From: Terrisporobacter vanillatitrophus
GTDB taxonomy: Bacteria; Bacillota; Clostridia; Peptostreptococcales; Peptostreptococcaceae
DNA: 64,000 bases
NCBI RefSeq assembly: GCF_051148895.1
Contig: NZ_CP154625.1
Span: 1,922,001-1,986,000, forward strand
Reading direction: 5' to 3'
Made by a program: the position numbers and the translations under genes. Positions within the stretch are counted from its first letter, which is position 1. Each line of letters starts with the position of its first letter. Below are positions 8,584 to 16,453 of this stretch, one piece after another. The notes under the pieces are model-generated. The model did not search any database. It saw only the letters and a program-made list of their open reading frames with translations, and had not been told where the DNA came from.

Positions 8584-9338
8584 TGAATGATACTAGTTTG
8601 GTAATTGATAATTTATGCTTTATTTATCCAGATAAATTTCAAGCTTTAAGTAACGTTAATATTAGTCTAAAAAAAGGAGATTCTTTAGGTATAGTAGGCT
8701 CTAATGGAGCAGGGAAATCAACATTATTATTACAACTTTGTGGAATTTTGATGCCATCACAAGGTAGCATAACCATAGAAGGTATTCCTATGAAAAAAGA
8801 AAATTTAGCTAAAATAAGAAGAACATTAGGCTTTGTTTTTCAAAATCCAGAAAATCAATTATTCACAACAAGCATATATGAAGATGTGGCATTTGGTCCT
8901 AAAAATTATGGATTAAATAAAGAAGAGGTAGAAAGTAAAACAATAAGTGCATTAAATAAAGTAGGTATAGAGCATTTGAAAAATAGACCTCCTTATAGAC
9001 TTTCCGGTGGACAACAAAATTTAGCTGCCATTGCAACAGCAATAGCTATGGAGCCATCAATATTAATAATGGATGAACCTACAGCAGCCCTAGACCCAAA
9101 AGCAAGAAGAAGATTAATAAATTTATTAAATAACTTTGAATATACTAAAATAATTGCAAGTCATGACTTAGATATGATTTTAGATACGTGCAATAAAACA
9201 ATAGTATTAAAAGAAGGAACCATTGTGGAAAGTGGGTATACAAAAGACATTTTGTTAAATAAAGAACTTATGGAAAAAAGTAATTTAGAGTTACCATTAT
9301 CTGTACAAAATATTGGTGATTTAAATAAGTTAAAATAG
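8583..9338 (+). CDS. ecfA: Energy-coupling factor transporter ATPase EcfA
   Basis: A 251-residue CbiO-type ABC ATPase. Walker A GSNGAGKST (39-47), the Q-loop FVFQNPENQ (about 87-95), the signature LSGGQ (about 140), Walker B ILIMDEPTAALD and the H-loop ASHD (about 193) are all intact. It powers vitamin uptake with the EcfT encoded just upstream. Only one ATPase is present, whereas many Firmicutes encode an A1/A2 pair, so the complex here may use a homodimer or a partner encoded elsewhere. Confidence 0.93.
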   Translation: MNDTSLVIDNLCFIYPDKFQALSNVNISLKKGDSLGIVGSNGAGKSTLLLQLCGILMPSQGSITIEGIPMKKENLAKIRRTLGFVFQNPENQLFTTSIYEDVAFGPKNYGLNKEEVESKTISALNKVGIEHLKNRPPYRLSGGQQNLAAIATAIAMEPSILIMDEPTAALDPKARRRLINLLNNFEYTKIIASHDLDMILDTCNKTIVLKEGTIVESGYTKDILLNKELMEKSNLELPLSVQNIGDLNKLK

Positions 9339-9345
9339 GAGAAAA

Positions 9346-9435
9346 ATAAATAACTTATTAAATGATAATATTAAAAGAGTTGAAGAATACTATTTAAATA
9401 AAAAGGTAAAAGAAAGTAAAGAAATGAATTTTTAG
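9346..9435 (+). CDS. Possible 29-residue microprotein or gene remnant with ATA start
   Basis: An open frame beginning at ATA, four bases after AGGAG (9337-9341), encodes INNLLNDNIKRVEEYYLNKK and nine more residues. The composition (charged, amphipathic) looks like real protein, and the frame ends in TAG at 9433. There is no standard start codon in frame, so this is either a rare ATA start, a gene whose start has mutated, or chance. Confidence 0.25.
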   Translation: MNNLLNDNIKRVEEYYLNKKVKESKEMNF

Positions 9436-9456
9436 TTTATTTAATAGGAGGTAAAT

Positions 9457-10065
9457 ATGAGTAAAATAAAAAATATTACATCATTGGTAGAAACAAAATT
9501 TATAAGTTTATATAATGTTAAATATTTAAATAAAAATAACAAAGAAAAAAATTGGACAGTTGCATCAAGAAAGAAAAAAGAGGTATTAGAAGGCATTTAT
9601 CTTCAAAATGAAAAGGATAAAGTAGATGCAGTAATAATATGTGCATATCACAAAGAAAGTAAAAAGTTAGTTATAATAAAAGAGTTTAGAGTACCAATAA
9701 ATAAACATATTTATGAATTACCAGCGGGACTTGTAGATGGTGATGATGAAAATTTTGAAAGTACTGTAATTAGAGAGTTAAAGGAAGAAACAGGCCTAGA
9801 TGTGACAGAAATAAAGAAAGACCTTAGTTGTAATCAAGTATATTTATCACCAGGAATGACAGATGAATCTGCAGCCTTTGTTTATTGTATATGTGAAGGT
9901 GAGATAAGTAGTGAATTTTTAGAAGACGATGAAGATATTGAAGCTGTTTTAGTTTCAAAGGAAGAAGCAAAAGAAATAATAAAAAATAACAGTACTTCTT
10001 TGGACATTAGAGCATATTTGGCCTTACAGTCATTTTCGATTTTAGGAGAAAAAATGTTTATATAG
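9457..10065 (+). CDS. NUDIX hydrolase, ADP-ribose pyrophosphatase-like
   Basis: A 202-residue protein with a NUDIX box at about 91-114, including RELKEETGL. It has one extra residue between the first Gly and the first Glu compared with the textbook spacing. The upstream EFRVPINKHIYELPAGLVD resembles the EYRYPI...ELPAG segment of ADP-ribose pyrophosphatases, so hydrolysis of ADP-ribose or a similar nucleoside diphosphate is likely. The N-terminal ~45 residues are basic. A TAGGAGGTAAAT ribosome site supports the start. It lies about 120 bases after ecfA and may be read from the same transcript. Confidence 0.88.
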   Translation: MSKIKNITSLVETKFISLYNVKYLNKNNKEKNWTVASRKKKEVLEGIYLQNEKDKVDAVIICAYHKESKKLVIIKEFRVPINKHIYELPAGLVDGDDENFESTVIRELKEETGLDVTEIKKDLSCNQVYLSPGMTDESAAFVYCICEGEISSEFLEDDEDIEAVLVSKEEAKEIIKNNSTSLDIRAYLALQSFSILGEKMFI

Positions 10066-10080
10066 TTTCTTAAAAAGTTC

Positions 10081-10125
10081 ATAATCCCTCTGTATTTTTA
10101 ATATATAAAAATATGGAGGGATTAT
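10081..10125 (+). promoter_or_regulatory. Hairpin enclosing the ribosome binding site of the flavodoxin-like gene
   Basis: Arms 10081-10100 and 10106-10125 pair over all 20 positions (two as G-U) around a 5-base loop. The only good Shine-Dalgarno, GGAGGG (10115-10120), is entirely inside the 3' arm, and the GTG start follows two bases later. There is no T-run after it, so it does not look like an ordinary terminator. It could limit translation of the downstream gene. Confidence 0.6.
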
Positions 10126-10126
10126 T

Positions 10127-10642
10127 GTGCCTTATGATAAAAAAATAGCCATTGTGTATAAAACTAAATATGGATGTACTATGAAATATGCTGGATGGTT
10201 AGCTATAAAGCTAAATGCAGATTTGTATGAAATATCTGATGTTGGAAGATGGGATTTGTTAAAATATAAAACAATTATATTTGGTAGCCCCATATATAAT
10301 TCTAAAATATATTTAGGAGATTATTTAGAAGAAAAATACCATATTATAAAAAATAAAAACATAGTTCTATTTTGTGTGAGTATGAATTTACAAAGTAAAG
10401 AAGATATAGTTGAATACAATTTTGAGGATGAAGAAATTAAAAAAAATATAAAGTTCTTTTTCTTACAAGGTTGTATTAATTTCAATGATTTAAGTAGAAT
10501 AGATAAAGCAAAATTTAAAAAAAATATAAATAAAAATCAATCTTTTGAAATGGTAAATTTGGAAAAATGTGTGAGCATTAATAGAAGTAATAAACGTACT
10601 ATAACACCAATAATTAGTTATGTTTTAGACAAAACCTACTAG
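10127..10642 (+). CDS. Flavodoxin-domain protein
   Basis: A 171-residue protein starting at GTG. It has the flavodoxin-like pattern KIAIVYKTKYGCTMKYAGWLA (FMN phosphate loop at about 11-18), then TIIFGSPIYNSKI (about 50-62) as in the FMN-binding 60s loop, and NIVLFCVSM in the next strand. It resembles the menaquinone-dependent protoporphyrinogen oxidase/flavodoxin_5 group, which carry FMN and shuttle electrons. The C-terminal part is basic and less conserved. Its start codon and ribosome site are tied up in a 20-bp hairpin, which suggests translational control. The electron partner is unknown; a ferredoxin gene follows. Confidence 0.75.
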   Translation: MPYDKKIAIVYKTKYGCTMKYAGWLAIKLNADLYEISDVGRWDLLKYKTIIFGSPIYNSKIYLGDYLEEKYHIIKNKNIVLFCVSMNLQSKEDIVEYNFEDEEIKKNIKFFFLQGCINFNDLSRIDKAKFKKNINKNQSFEMVNLEKCVSINRSNKRTITPIISYVLDKTY

Positions 10643-10725
10643 AAATATATACAGTCTAATGTATTATTTTATTGTAAACTGATAATAATATATACGATAT
10701 TGAAATTCATATTTGGAGGTAAGAA

Positions 10726-10914
10726 ATGAAAGCATATGTAGATAAAGACTTATGTATAGGATGTGGTGTTTGTCCATCTGTATGTCCAGAAGTATTTGAA
10801 ATGGGTGATGATAATTTATCTCATGTAATAGTTGATACTGTTCCATCGGATTCTGAAGATGATGCTAAGGACGCAGAAGAAAGTTGTCCAGTAGATGCAA
10901 TCAAAGTAGAATAG
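10726..10914 (+). CDS. [4Fe-4S] ferredoxin
   Basis: A 62-residue ferredoxin. Cys10, Cys13 and Cys16 (CIGCGVC) and Cys54 (SCPVDAI) supply the ligands of one cubane cluster; Cys20 is extra, as in similar monocluster ferredoxins. It is acidic, as electron carriers usually are. A TGGAGGTAAGAA ribosome site fits. It forms a single-gene unit with its own terminator, downstream of the flavodoxin-like gene. Confidence 0.93.
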   Translation: MKAYVDKDLCIGCGVCPSVCPEVFEMGDDNLSHVIVDTVPSDSEDDAKDAEESCPVDAIKVE

Positions 10915-10924
10915 TACTTATTTA

Positions 10925-10956
10925 AGAGTTATCAAATTTTTGATAGCTCTTTTTAA
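10925..10956 (+). terminator. Intrinsic terminator after ferredoxin
   Basis: 10-base arms 10925-10934 and 10941-10950 (one G-U), then a run of T. Confidence 0.85.
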
Positions 10957-11015
10957 TTTGAAAATTTTGTTCTCTATAGTTATAATTAAAAGTATAAAAT
11001 TATTGGGGGAGATTC

Positions 11016-11321
11016 ATGTGTTATACATATATAATTAGATGCAAAGATAATACATTATATACAGGTTATACTACAGATATAATAAGGCGTATGGAAGAAC
11101 ATATGCTAGGTATTAATTCAAAATACACAAGAGCTAAAGGCTTTGATAGATTAGAAGTATTTTTTGAAAGTCATAATAAAAGCCAAGCTATGAAATTAGA
11201 ATATTATATTAAAAAATTAAGTAAATCTAAAAAAATATGGATAATAAATAATCCAGAAATGTTTATAGATGAAGTCAAAGATAAATTTCAAATAAGAACT
11301 GGGAAAATAAATAAAAGTTGA
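11016..11321 (+). CDS. GIY-YIG nuclease-superfamily protein (UPF0213/YazA-like)
   Basis: This 101-residue protein is a lone GIY-YIG domain. YTYIIRCKDNTLYTGYT (3-19) supplies the family motif, followed by RRMEEH and the conserved Glu region LEYYIKKLSKSKK. Stand-alone members of this size are common in Firmicutes. Their biological role is unclear, and some are proposed DNA-processing factors. It starts after GGGGGAGATTC. It lies just before the thiamine operon but is not controlled by that riboswitch. Confidence 0.85.
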   Translation: MCYTYIIRCKDNTLYTGYTTDIIRRMEEHMLGINSKYTRAKGFDRLEVFFESHNKSQAMKLEYYIKKLSKSKKIWIINNPEMFIDEVKDKFQIRTGKINKS

Positions 11322-11364
11322 CAATTTTTATAAATGAATTATAATGAAGTTAAAGTAAATAAAT

Positions 11365-11516
11365 TGCTAGGGGCGCCGTTGGCTGAGAGGTTTTTACCGA
11401 CCCTTGTACCTGATCTGGATAATACCAGCGTAGGAAAGCATCACAAATTTTATAACCACATAAGGGGTTTTAAACTTGTTTATATTATGCTATGCCTACG
11501 GGTATAGCATTTTTTT
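11365..11516 (+). ncRNA. TPP riboswitch with intrinsic terminator
   Basis: The aptamer (about 11365-11440) shows the conserved THI-box elements: GGCGCC, GGCTGAGA (11381-11388), ACCTGATCTGGATAATACCAG and CGTAGGAAA, closed by TGCT/AGCA. The terminator has arms 11487-11496 and 11501-11510 and a T-run at 11511-11516. By the known mechanism, thiamine pyrophosphate binding favours termination before thiD. It controls thiD-thiM-tenA-thiT-thiE. Confidence 0.96.
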
Positions 11517-11564
11517 ATTGCAAGGAAATTATATAATCATTAACAAATTGGAGGGAGTGAAAAT

Positions 11565-12359
11565 ATGAAAAACTATAAAATACCAACATTAACGATTGCA
11601 GGCTCAGACTCATCAGGGGGGGCAGGAATACAAGCAGACTTAAAAACATTTTCTGCCATAGGAACTTATGGTATGAGTGTAATTACAGCCATTACTGCTC
11701 AAAACACACAAGGAGTTTTTTATGTTGAAGAACTTAGTTCAAAAATAATTAAGGAACAAATAAAAGCTGTATGTGAAGATATACCACCAAAAGCAATCAA
11801 AGTAGGAATGGTATCTTCTCCAGAGATAATTAAAGATATAGTGGAATCATTGGAAAAATACCCCTATGAATATTTAGTTGTTGATCCAGTTATGATTTCT
11901 AAAAGTGGGTACTCACTTCTTAGACCAGAAGCTAAGGATAATTTAATTAAATATCTTATACCTAAGGCATACATAGTAACACCAAATGTTCCTGAAGCTG
12001 AAGAAATAAGTAATATAAAAATAAATACAGTGGAAGATATGAAAAAAGCAGGTAAAGCAATTCTTGATCTAGGACCTAAATTTGTGCTTATGAAGGGGGG
12101 TCATTTAGATGGAGATTGTGTAGACGTATTAATGGGAGAAGACACTTTTGAAGTTTATAAATGTGAAAGAATAAATAAGAAAAATACTCATGGAACTGGG
12201 TGTACTATATCTTCTGCTATTACATCTCATTTAGCTTTAGGATATGACATTAAAGAAGCAGTAAAACTTAGTAAAGAATATATTACAGAGGCCATAAGAC
12301 ATAGCTTTGATATAGGTCAAGGAGTAGGACCGGTACATCATTTTTATAAATTTGATTAA
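11565..12359 (+). CDS. thiD: Hydroxymethylpyrimidine/phosphomethylpyrimidine kinase ThiD
   Basis: A 264-residue ribokinase-fold enzyme that phosphorylates hydroxymethylpyrimidine (HMP) twice to give HMP-PP, the pyrimidine half of thiamine. GSDSSGGAGIQADLKTF (14-30) is the substrate-binding N-terminus. DPVMISKSGYSLL, the KGGH motif and the anion-hole/catalytic THGTGCT near residue 210 are all present. First gene of the thiamine salvage operon directly behind the TPP riboswitch; strong GGAGGGAGTG ribosome site. Confidence 0.96.
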   Translation: MKNYKIPTLTIAGSDSSGGAGIQADLKTFSAIGTYGMSVITAITAQNTQGVFYVEELSSKIIKEQIKAVCEDIPPKAIKVGMVSSPEIIKDIVESLEKYPYEYLVVDPVMISKSGYSLLRPEAKDNLIKYLIPKAYIVTPNVPEAEEISNIKINTVEDMKKAGKAILDLGPKFVLMKGGHLDGDCVDVLMGEDTFEVYKCERINKKNTHGTGCTISSAITSHLALGYDIKEAVKLSKEYITEAIRHSFDIGQGVGPVHHFYKFD

Positions 12360-12375
12360 ACATAGGGGGGATATT

Positions 12376-13179
12376 ATGTATAAATTATTAGAGAAAGTTA
12401 AAGAAATAAATCCACTTGTATTACACTATACAAATAACGTTACTATAACAGATTGTGCTAATACAACTCTAGCTATAGGGGCAAGTCCGTTAATGAGTTT
12501 TTCTTATGAAGAAGTTGACGACATAGTTAAAGTTGCTAGTAGTGTAGTTATTAATATAGGAACAATGAATAGTGAGCTACTAGATTTATTTGTATTAGCA
12601 GGAAAAACTGCTAATAAGTACAATAAACCAGTTGTATTAGATCCAGTAGGAGTATTTGCTACAAAAGCAAGAACTGATTTAACTAATAAATTATTAAATG
12701 AAGTTAAATTTGATGTAATTAGAGGGAATATATCTGAAATTCAGTTTATAGGTGGACTAGATGTGAAAGGTAAAGGTGTAGATTCTTTTGATGATGGAAG
12801 TGACGCATCATTTATTGCTAAAGAAGTGGCTAAAAAACTTGAGTGCGTTGTAGTTGCTTCAGGGAAAATAGATGTAATCAGTGATGGAGATAAAATTTAT
12901 AAAATAAGCAATGGAACACCAAAACTTAAATTTATAACAGGTACAGGATGTATGAGCACATCTTTAATAGGAAGTTTCTTACCATGTACAGAAAATAAAA
13001 TAGATGCAGCAGTAATGGGGACTTTAGTAATGTCTCTTTGTGGAGAATTAGCTAATAGAGAAAATCCATCAATAGGAAGTTTTAAAACAAAACTATTTGA
13101 TGAAATGTTTATTTTGAATGAAGATACTTGTAATAAATATGGAAAAATTGAATTAGCACAACTTAATTGTTCATTATAG
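12376..13179 (+). CDS. thiM: Hydroxyethylthiazole kinase ThiM
   Basis: A 267-residue enzyme that phosphorylates hydroxyethylthiazole, salvaging the second half of thiamine. PLVLHYTNNVTITDCANTTLAIGASPLM at the N-terminus and TGTGCMSTS at the active site are diagnostic. I place the start at 12376 because AGGGGGG lies seven bases before it; an in-frame ATG at 12352 overlaps thiD but has no ribosome site. Second gene of the operon. Confidence 0.94.
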   Translation: MYKLLEKVKEINPLVLHYTNNVTITDCANTTLAIGASPLMSFSYEEVDDIVKVASSVVINIGTMNSELLDLFVLAGKTANKYNKPVVLDPVGVFATKARTDLTNKLLNEVKFDVIRGNISEIQFIGGLDVKGKGVDSFDDGSDASFIAKEVAKKLECVVVASGKIDVISDGDKIYKISNGTPKLKFITGTGCMSTSLIGSFLPCTENKIDAAVMGTLVMSLCGELANRENPSIGSFKTKLFDEMFILNEDTCNKYGKIELAQLNCSL

Positions 13180-13195
13180 TAGAAAGGGAGACGAT

Positions 13196-13858
13196 ATGCT
13201 ATTATCAGATTATTTATTTAATGAAAGTAAGAAAATATGGGATGAATATTTAAAACATCCTTTTATAGTAAAAATGGGACAAGGAACTTTAGATAAAGAA
13301 AAATTTAGAGATTATTTAGTTCAAGATTATTTATATCTTTTAGATTATGCTAAGGTTTATGCCACGGGACTTATAAAAAGCGATGATGTAAAACATATGA
13401 AATTTTTTAAAGATAGCATAAATGGAATTATGGAAGATGAAAGTGCTACACATATAGCTTATTTAAAAGACTTAGGTGAAGATATTAAAACTCTTCAAAA
13501 ACATAATATTAAATTAGAAAATGAAAATTATACTAATTTTATGAAAAGTATAGCATTAACAGGAGATATTCAAGATTTAATAATAGCAGTACTGCCATGT
13601 GCTTGGAGTTATTATTATATAGCTAAAGAAATGAAAGAAATATATAAAGATAAGTTAGAAAATAATTATTACGCTGCATGGATAGAGTCATATTCTTGTG
13701 AAGAATACAGAATGTGTGCTAAGAAAAATATAGATTTCTCAAATGAACTATGTAAAAATATAGACGACAACAAAAAAGAAAAATTAAAAGAGATTTTTAT
13801 AAAGGGAAGTTTATATGAAATGGAATTTTGGAATATGGCTTATAAGGAGGTTAAGTAA
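13196..13858 (+). CDS. tenA: Aminopyrimidine aminohydrolase / thiaminase II TenA
   Basis: A 220-residue all-helical TenA-family protein that salvages pyrimidine from degraded thiamine by hydrolysing aminomethyl-pyrimidine. The catalytic Cys is in AVLPCAWSYYYIA (about 130-142), and the C-terminal conserved Glu lies in EMEFWNMAYKE. GDIQDL and the YLVQDYLYLLDYAKVYA stretch also match. Its stop overlaps the thiT start by one base (TAATG), so the genes are coupled. Confidence 0.93.
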   Translation: MLLSDYLFNESKKIWDEYLKHPFIVKMGQGTLDKEKFRDYLVQDYLYLLDYAKVYATGLIKSDDVKHMKFFKDSINGIMEDESATHIAYLKDLGEDIKTLQKHNIKLENENYTNFMKSIALTGDIQDLIIAVLPCAWSYYYIAKEMKEIYKDKLENNYYAAWIESYSCEEYRMCAKKNIDFSNELCKNIDDNKKEKLKEIFIKGSLYEMEFWNMAYKEVK

Positions 13859-14472
13859 TGTTAAATACAATTATGCTTATAATATGTTTAGTACCAATTG
13901 CTTTTTATGTATTTAATTTAAAAGGATATAAATTAAATACAAAAACTATGATAGTTATTGCTCTATTTGCTGCTTGTAGCTTTGTTTTATCAAAAATACA
14001 ACTTATACAATATCCTCAAGGAGGAGGAATTAACTTATTGTCATCTCTTCCGATTTTAATGATAGGACTTTTATATGGGCCAATGACAGGTATGACTTGT
14101 GGTTTAGTTGCAGGGTTAATATCATTAATAGGTGGAGCGTATATAATTCATCCAGCGCAGTTTTTACTTGATTATATACTACCAACAATGTTACTTGGAG
14201 TAAGTGGATTGTTTGGATCTGAAACAAAGAAAAATATATTTTTAGGATGTTTACTTGCAGTACTTCTAAAACAAACTTCTCATATACTTTCAGGATGTGT
14301 TTTCTTTGCAGAATATGCTTGGGAAGGATGGAATCCTATAGCCTACTCTATGGCTTATAACTTATCAGGAACAGGTGTAGAAGGATTATTAAGTTCTATA
14401 GTATTAACAATATTGCCTTTATCAAAAATTAAAAAAATGACTAACATAGAATCTGTTAATAAGGCAAGCTAG
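13858..14472 (+). CDS. thiT: Thiamine ECF transporter S-component ThiT
   Basis: A 204-residue membrane protein with six membrane segments. The thiamine-site motifs are present: YPQGGGINLLSSLPI (52-66), HPAQFLLDY (about 100-108) and FFAEYAWEGWNPIAYSMAYN near residues 145-164, with the Trp and Asn known to contact thiamine in characterised ThiT proteins. It binds thiamine and needs an EcfT-EcfA module for energy, encoded in this window at 7771-9338. The protein starts with an extra N-terminal helix compared with shorter homologues. Regulated by the TPP riboswitch. Confidence 0.9.
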   Translation: MLNTIMLIICLVPIAFYVFNLKGYKLNTKTMIVIALFAACSFVLSKIQLIQYPQGGGINLLSSLPILMIGLLYGPMTGMTCGLVAGLISLIGGAYIIHPAQFLLDYILPTMLLGVSGLFGSETKKNIFLGCLLAVLLKQTSHILSGCVFFAEYAWEGWNPIAYSMAYNLSGTGVEGLLSSIVLTILPLSKIKKMTNIESVNKAS

Positions 14473-14481
14473 GAGATTATT

Positions 14482-15114
14482 ATGATAGATATAAATAAGT
14501 TAAAAAAAGATCTTAAAATATATTTAGTAACAGATTCAGATTTATTAAAAGGAAGAGATTTTTATAAATGTATTGAAGAGGCTATAAAAGCTGGAGTTAC
14601 TATGGTACAACTTAGAGAAAAAGATGCTGATGGCAAGGAGTTTTTAGAAAAAGCCATAAAGCTTAGAGAACTTACTAAAAAATATAATATTTCATTTATT
14701 ATTAATGATAGAGTAGATATTGCCTTGCTAGTTGATGCTGATGGTGTTCATGTGGGCCAAAGTGATATAGATGCTGTATCAGTAAGAAAATTAATAGGTG
14801 AAAATAAAATTATAGGAGTATCAGCTAGAACTGTTGAAGAGGCTATGCAAGCTAAAAAAGATGGAGCTAATTATCTAGGTATTGGATCAATGTTTTCAAC
14901 AAGTACAAAATTAGATGCTAAACAAGTTTCTTTTAACACTTTAAATGAAATAATAAAAAAAGTTAATCTGCCATTTGTTTTAATTGGAGGAATAAGTTTG
15001 GAAAATGTACATGAGTTAAAACCATTTAATCCAGATGGGTATGCTCTTGTTTCAGGCATATTAGCAGCAACAGATATATATGCTAGAGTGAAACTTTGGA
15101 ATGATAAAATATAG
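14482..15114 (+). CDS. thiE: Thiamine-phosphate synthase ThiE
   Basis: A 210-residue TIM-barrel enzyme that joins HMP-PP and thiazole phosphate to give thiamine phosphate. Family motifs: VQLREKDADGKEFL (45-58), INDRVDIALLVDADGVHVGQ (diphosphate and Mg binding), SARTVEEA, GIGSMFSTSTK and IGGISLENV. Last gene of the operon. With ThiD, ThiM and TenA it completes salvage; de novo pyrimidine (thiC) and thiazole genes are not here. Confidence 0.96.
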   Translation: MIDINKLKKDLKIYLVTDSDLLKGRDFYKCIEEAIKAGVTMVQLREKDADGKEFLEKAIKLRELTKKYNISFIINDRVDIALLVDADGVHVGQSDIDAVSVRKLIGENKIIGVSARTVEEAMQAKKDGANYLGIGSMFSTSTKLDAKQVSFNTLNEIIKKVNLPFVLIGGISLENVHELKPFNPDGYALVSGILAATDIYARVKLWNDKI

Positions 15115-15121
15115 ATATATT

Positions 15122-15150
15122 GAAATGACCTAGAAATAGGTCATTTCTTT
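15122..15150 (+). terminator. Intrinsic terminator of the thiamine operon
   Basis: 11-base perfect arms (15122-15132 and 15137-15147) around a GAAA loop, followed by TTT. Confidence 0.85.
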
Positions 15151-15211
15151 ATGTTATAATGAACTTAAAAAGAATATATGTTTTAGTAATAAGTTATGAA
15201 GGGGAAATTAA

Positions 15212-15793
15212 ATGGATCAAGTAAATTCAACCAAAAATAGAATATCCTCTGTTGCATGGAAATTATTTCATGAACAGGGATATGAAGCAACAACAGTGGA
15301 TCAAATAATAAATGAATGTGGGATATCAAAAGGAAATTTCTATCATTACTTTAGTGCAAAGGATGATTTATTGAATACCTTATCAGATATATTTGATGAA
15401 GAATACACAAAAATAATGGGTACATTAGACGATGACATGAATAGCTTTGATAAGCTTATAGAAACCAGTAGGCATTTATTTCGTTTTATAGAAGAAAGTG
15501 TACCTGTAGAATTATTATCTATTTTATATTCATCACAAATTGTTAAGAAAGGAAAAAAGCACCTACTAGATCAACAAAGAGTATATTATAAAGTTTTGCA
15601 ACAAATAATAAGTGAAGGTCAAAGTAGAAATCAAATAAAAAATAATAAATCATTTTGGGAGTTATCTAAAATTTATGCTATGCAAGAAAGAGCAGTTTTA
15701 TACGATTGGTGCATTTGTGAAGGTAATTATCCTTTATCTTCTTATGGTATTGACCTTTTAGAAATGTTTTTAAAAGACATTAAAATAGATTAA
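15212..15793 (+). CDS. TetR/AcrR-family transcriptional regulator
   Basis: A 193-residue regulator with a TetR helix-turn-helix at about 7-53 (ISSVAWKLFHEQGYEATTVD then GISKGNFYHYFSAKDDLL) and a helical ligand-binding domain of low conservation. Its target is not obvious: the next gene is a small unknown protein 15 bases downstream, and no transporter is adjacent on this strand. A TATAAT at 15155-15160, just after the thiE terminator, probably serves as its -10. Confidence 0.9.
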   Translation: MDQVNSTKNRISSVAWKLFHEQGYEATTVDQIINECGISKGNFYHYFSAKDDLLNTLSDIFDEEYTKIMGTLDDDMNSFDKLIETSRHLFRFIEESVPVELLSILYSSQIVKKGKKHLLDQQRVYYKVLQQIISEGQSRNQIKNNKSFWELSKIYAMQERAVLYDWCICEGNYPLSSYGIDLLEMFLKDIKID

Positions 15794-15807
15794 TAAGGAT
15801 GGTAAAA

Positions 15808-16041
15808 ATGAGTAATATTAATATTAAACTTACTAGAGACGACTTTGATTTTAAATTTAAACAATATGAAGGAATGTATTTTCATGCTGAAATAAATGAT
15901 AATAGTGAAGTTGTAAAATATAAAATCACTAAAGATAAAGATGGTAATGAGCTAAAGGAATTTGGCAATACTCACTTAAAGGAGAACATGATTTATATTC
16001 CTCAAATAGAGGCTTATATTGATCTAAAGAAAATAAACTAA
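15808..16041 (+). CDS. Small protein of unknown function
   Basis: A 77-residue soluble protein rich in Lys, Asp and Asn, with alternating beta-like stretches (FDFKFKQYEGMYFHAEI). The ATG at 15808 is preferred over the one at 15799, since AAGGATGG (15794-15802) is then well placed. It follows the TetR gene closely and shares its terminator, so the two are likely one operon. No family recognised. Confidence 0.6.
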   Translation: MSNINIKLTRDDFDFKFKQYEGMYFHAEINDNSEVVKYKITKDKDGNELKEFGNTHLKENMIYIPQIEAYIDLKKIN

Positions 16042-16070
16042 AAAAGAGAGATATTATTCTCTCTCTTTTT
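16041..16070. terminator. Intrinsic terminator, bidirectional
   Basis: 11-base perfect arms AAAAAGAGAGA (16041-16051) and its complement (16060-16070). It lies between converging genes and runs into the stop of the minus-strand gene. Confidence 0.8.
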
Positions 16071-16372
16071 TAGTTTAAGTCTAAAGTTATTTCTGAAATT
16101 ACATTTTCAGGATTTTTTATAACAAATTGAGGTAATACTTCATAATATTCTCGATCTATAAATCTTTCTATTTCTTCAATTTGCTCCACTTCTTTTTCAG
16201 TTACAAATAATACTATATTTGAATTTTGTATAATATTCTCAGATAATTTATTTATTATACCTTTTTCATTTTGGATTTCATAATTTACAATTATTCCTAG
16301 TTTAGATCCAGCTTCTTTAAGAAGCTTTCCACTTAAATCACTATTACATATTGCTGCTATTTTTATATTCAT
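16070..16372 (-). CDS. PTS EIIB-like (fructose type) single-domain protein
   Basis: A 100-residue protein whose start KIAAICNSDLSGKLLKEAG resembles the phospho-Cys loop of fructose-type PTS IIB domains (normally xVTSCPTGxAHTxMAAE). The following VNYEIQNEKGI and NSNIVLFVTEKEVEQIERF-like stretches also fit that fold. The usual CPTG(I)AHT residues after the Cys are not kept, and no IIA or IIC gene is adjacent. It may therefore be a regulatory or vestigial IIB-like protein. A good ribosome site (AGAGGTATAAATTA) precedes it. Confidence 0.5.
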   Translation of the reverse strand: MNIKIAAICNSDLSGKLLKEAGSKLGIIVNYEIQNEKGIINKLSENIIQNSNIVLFVTEKEVEQIEEIERFIDREYYEVLPQFVIKNPENVISEITLDLN

Positions 16373-16453
16373 TAATTTATACCTCTTTTTTAATAAAGTA
16401 AATATAGTTATAATATATTGCTAGGAAATTACAAGTCTTGCATTTGTATAAAT

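Noticed and set aside
15212..16372. Toxin-antitoxin pair among the small genes
   Set aside because: The small proteins match no toxin or antitoxin motif, and the genes are not arranged as a coupled pair.
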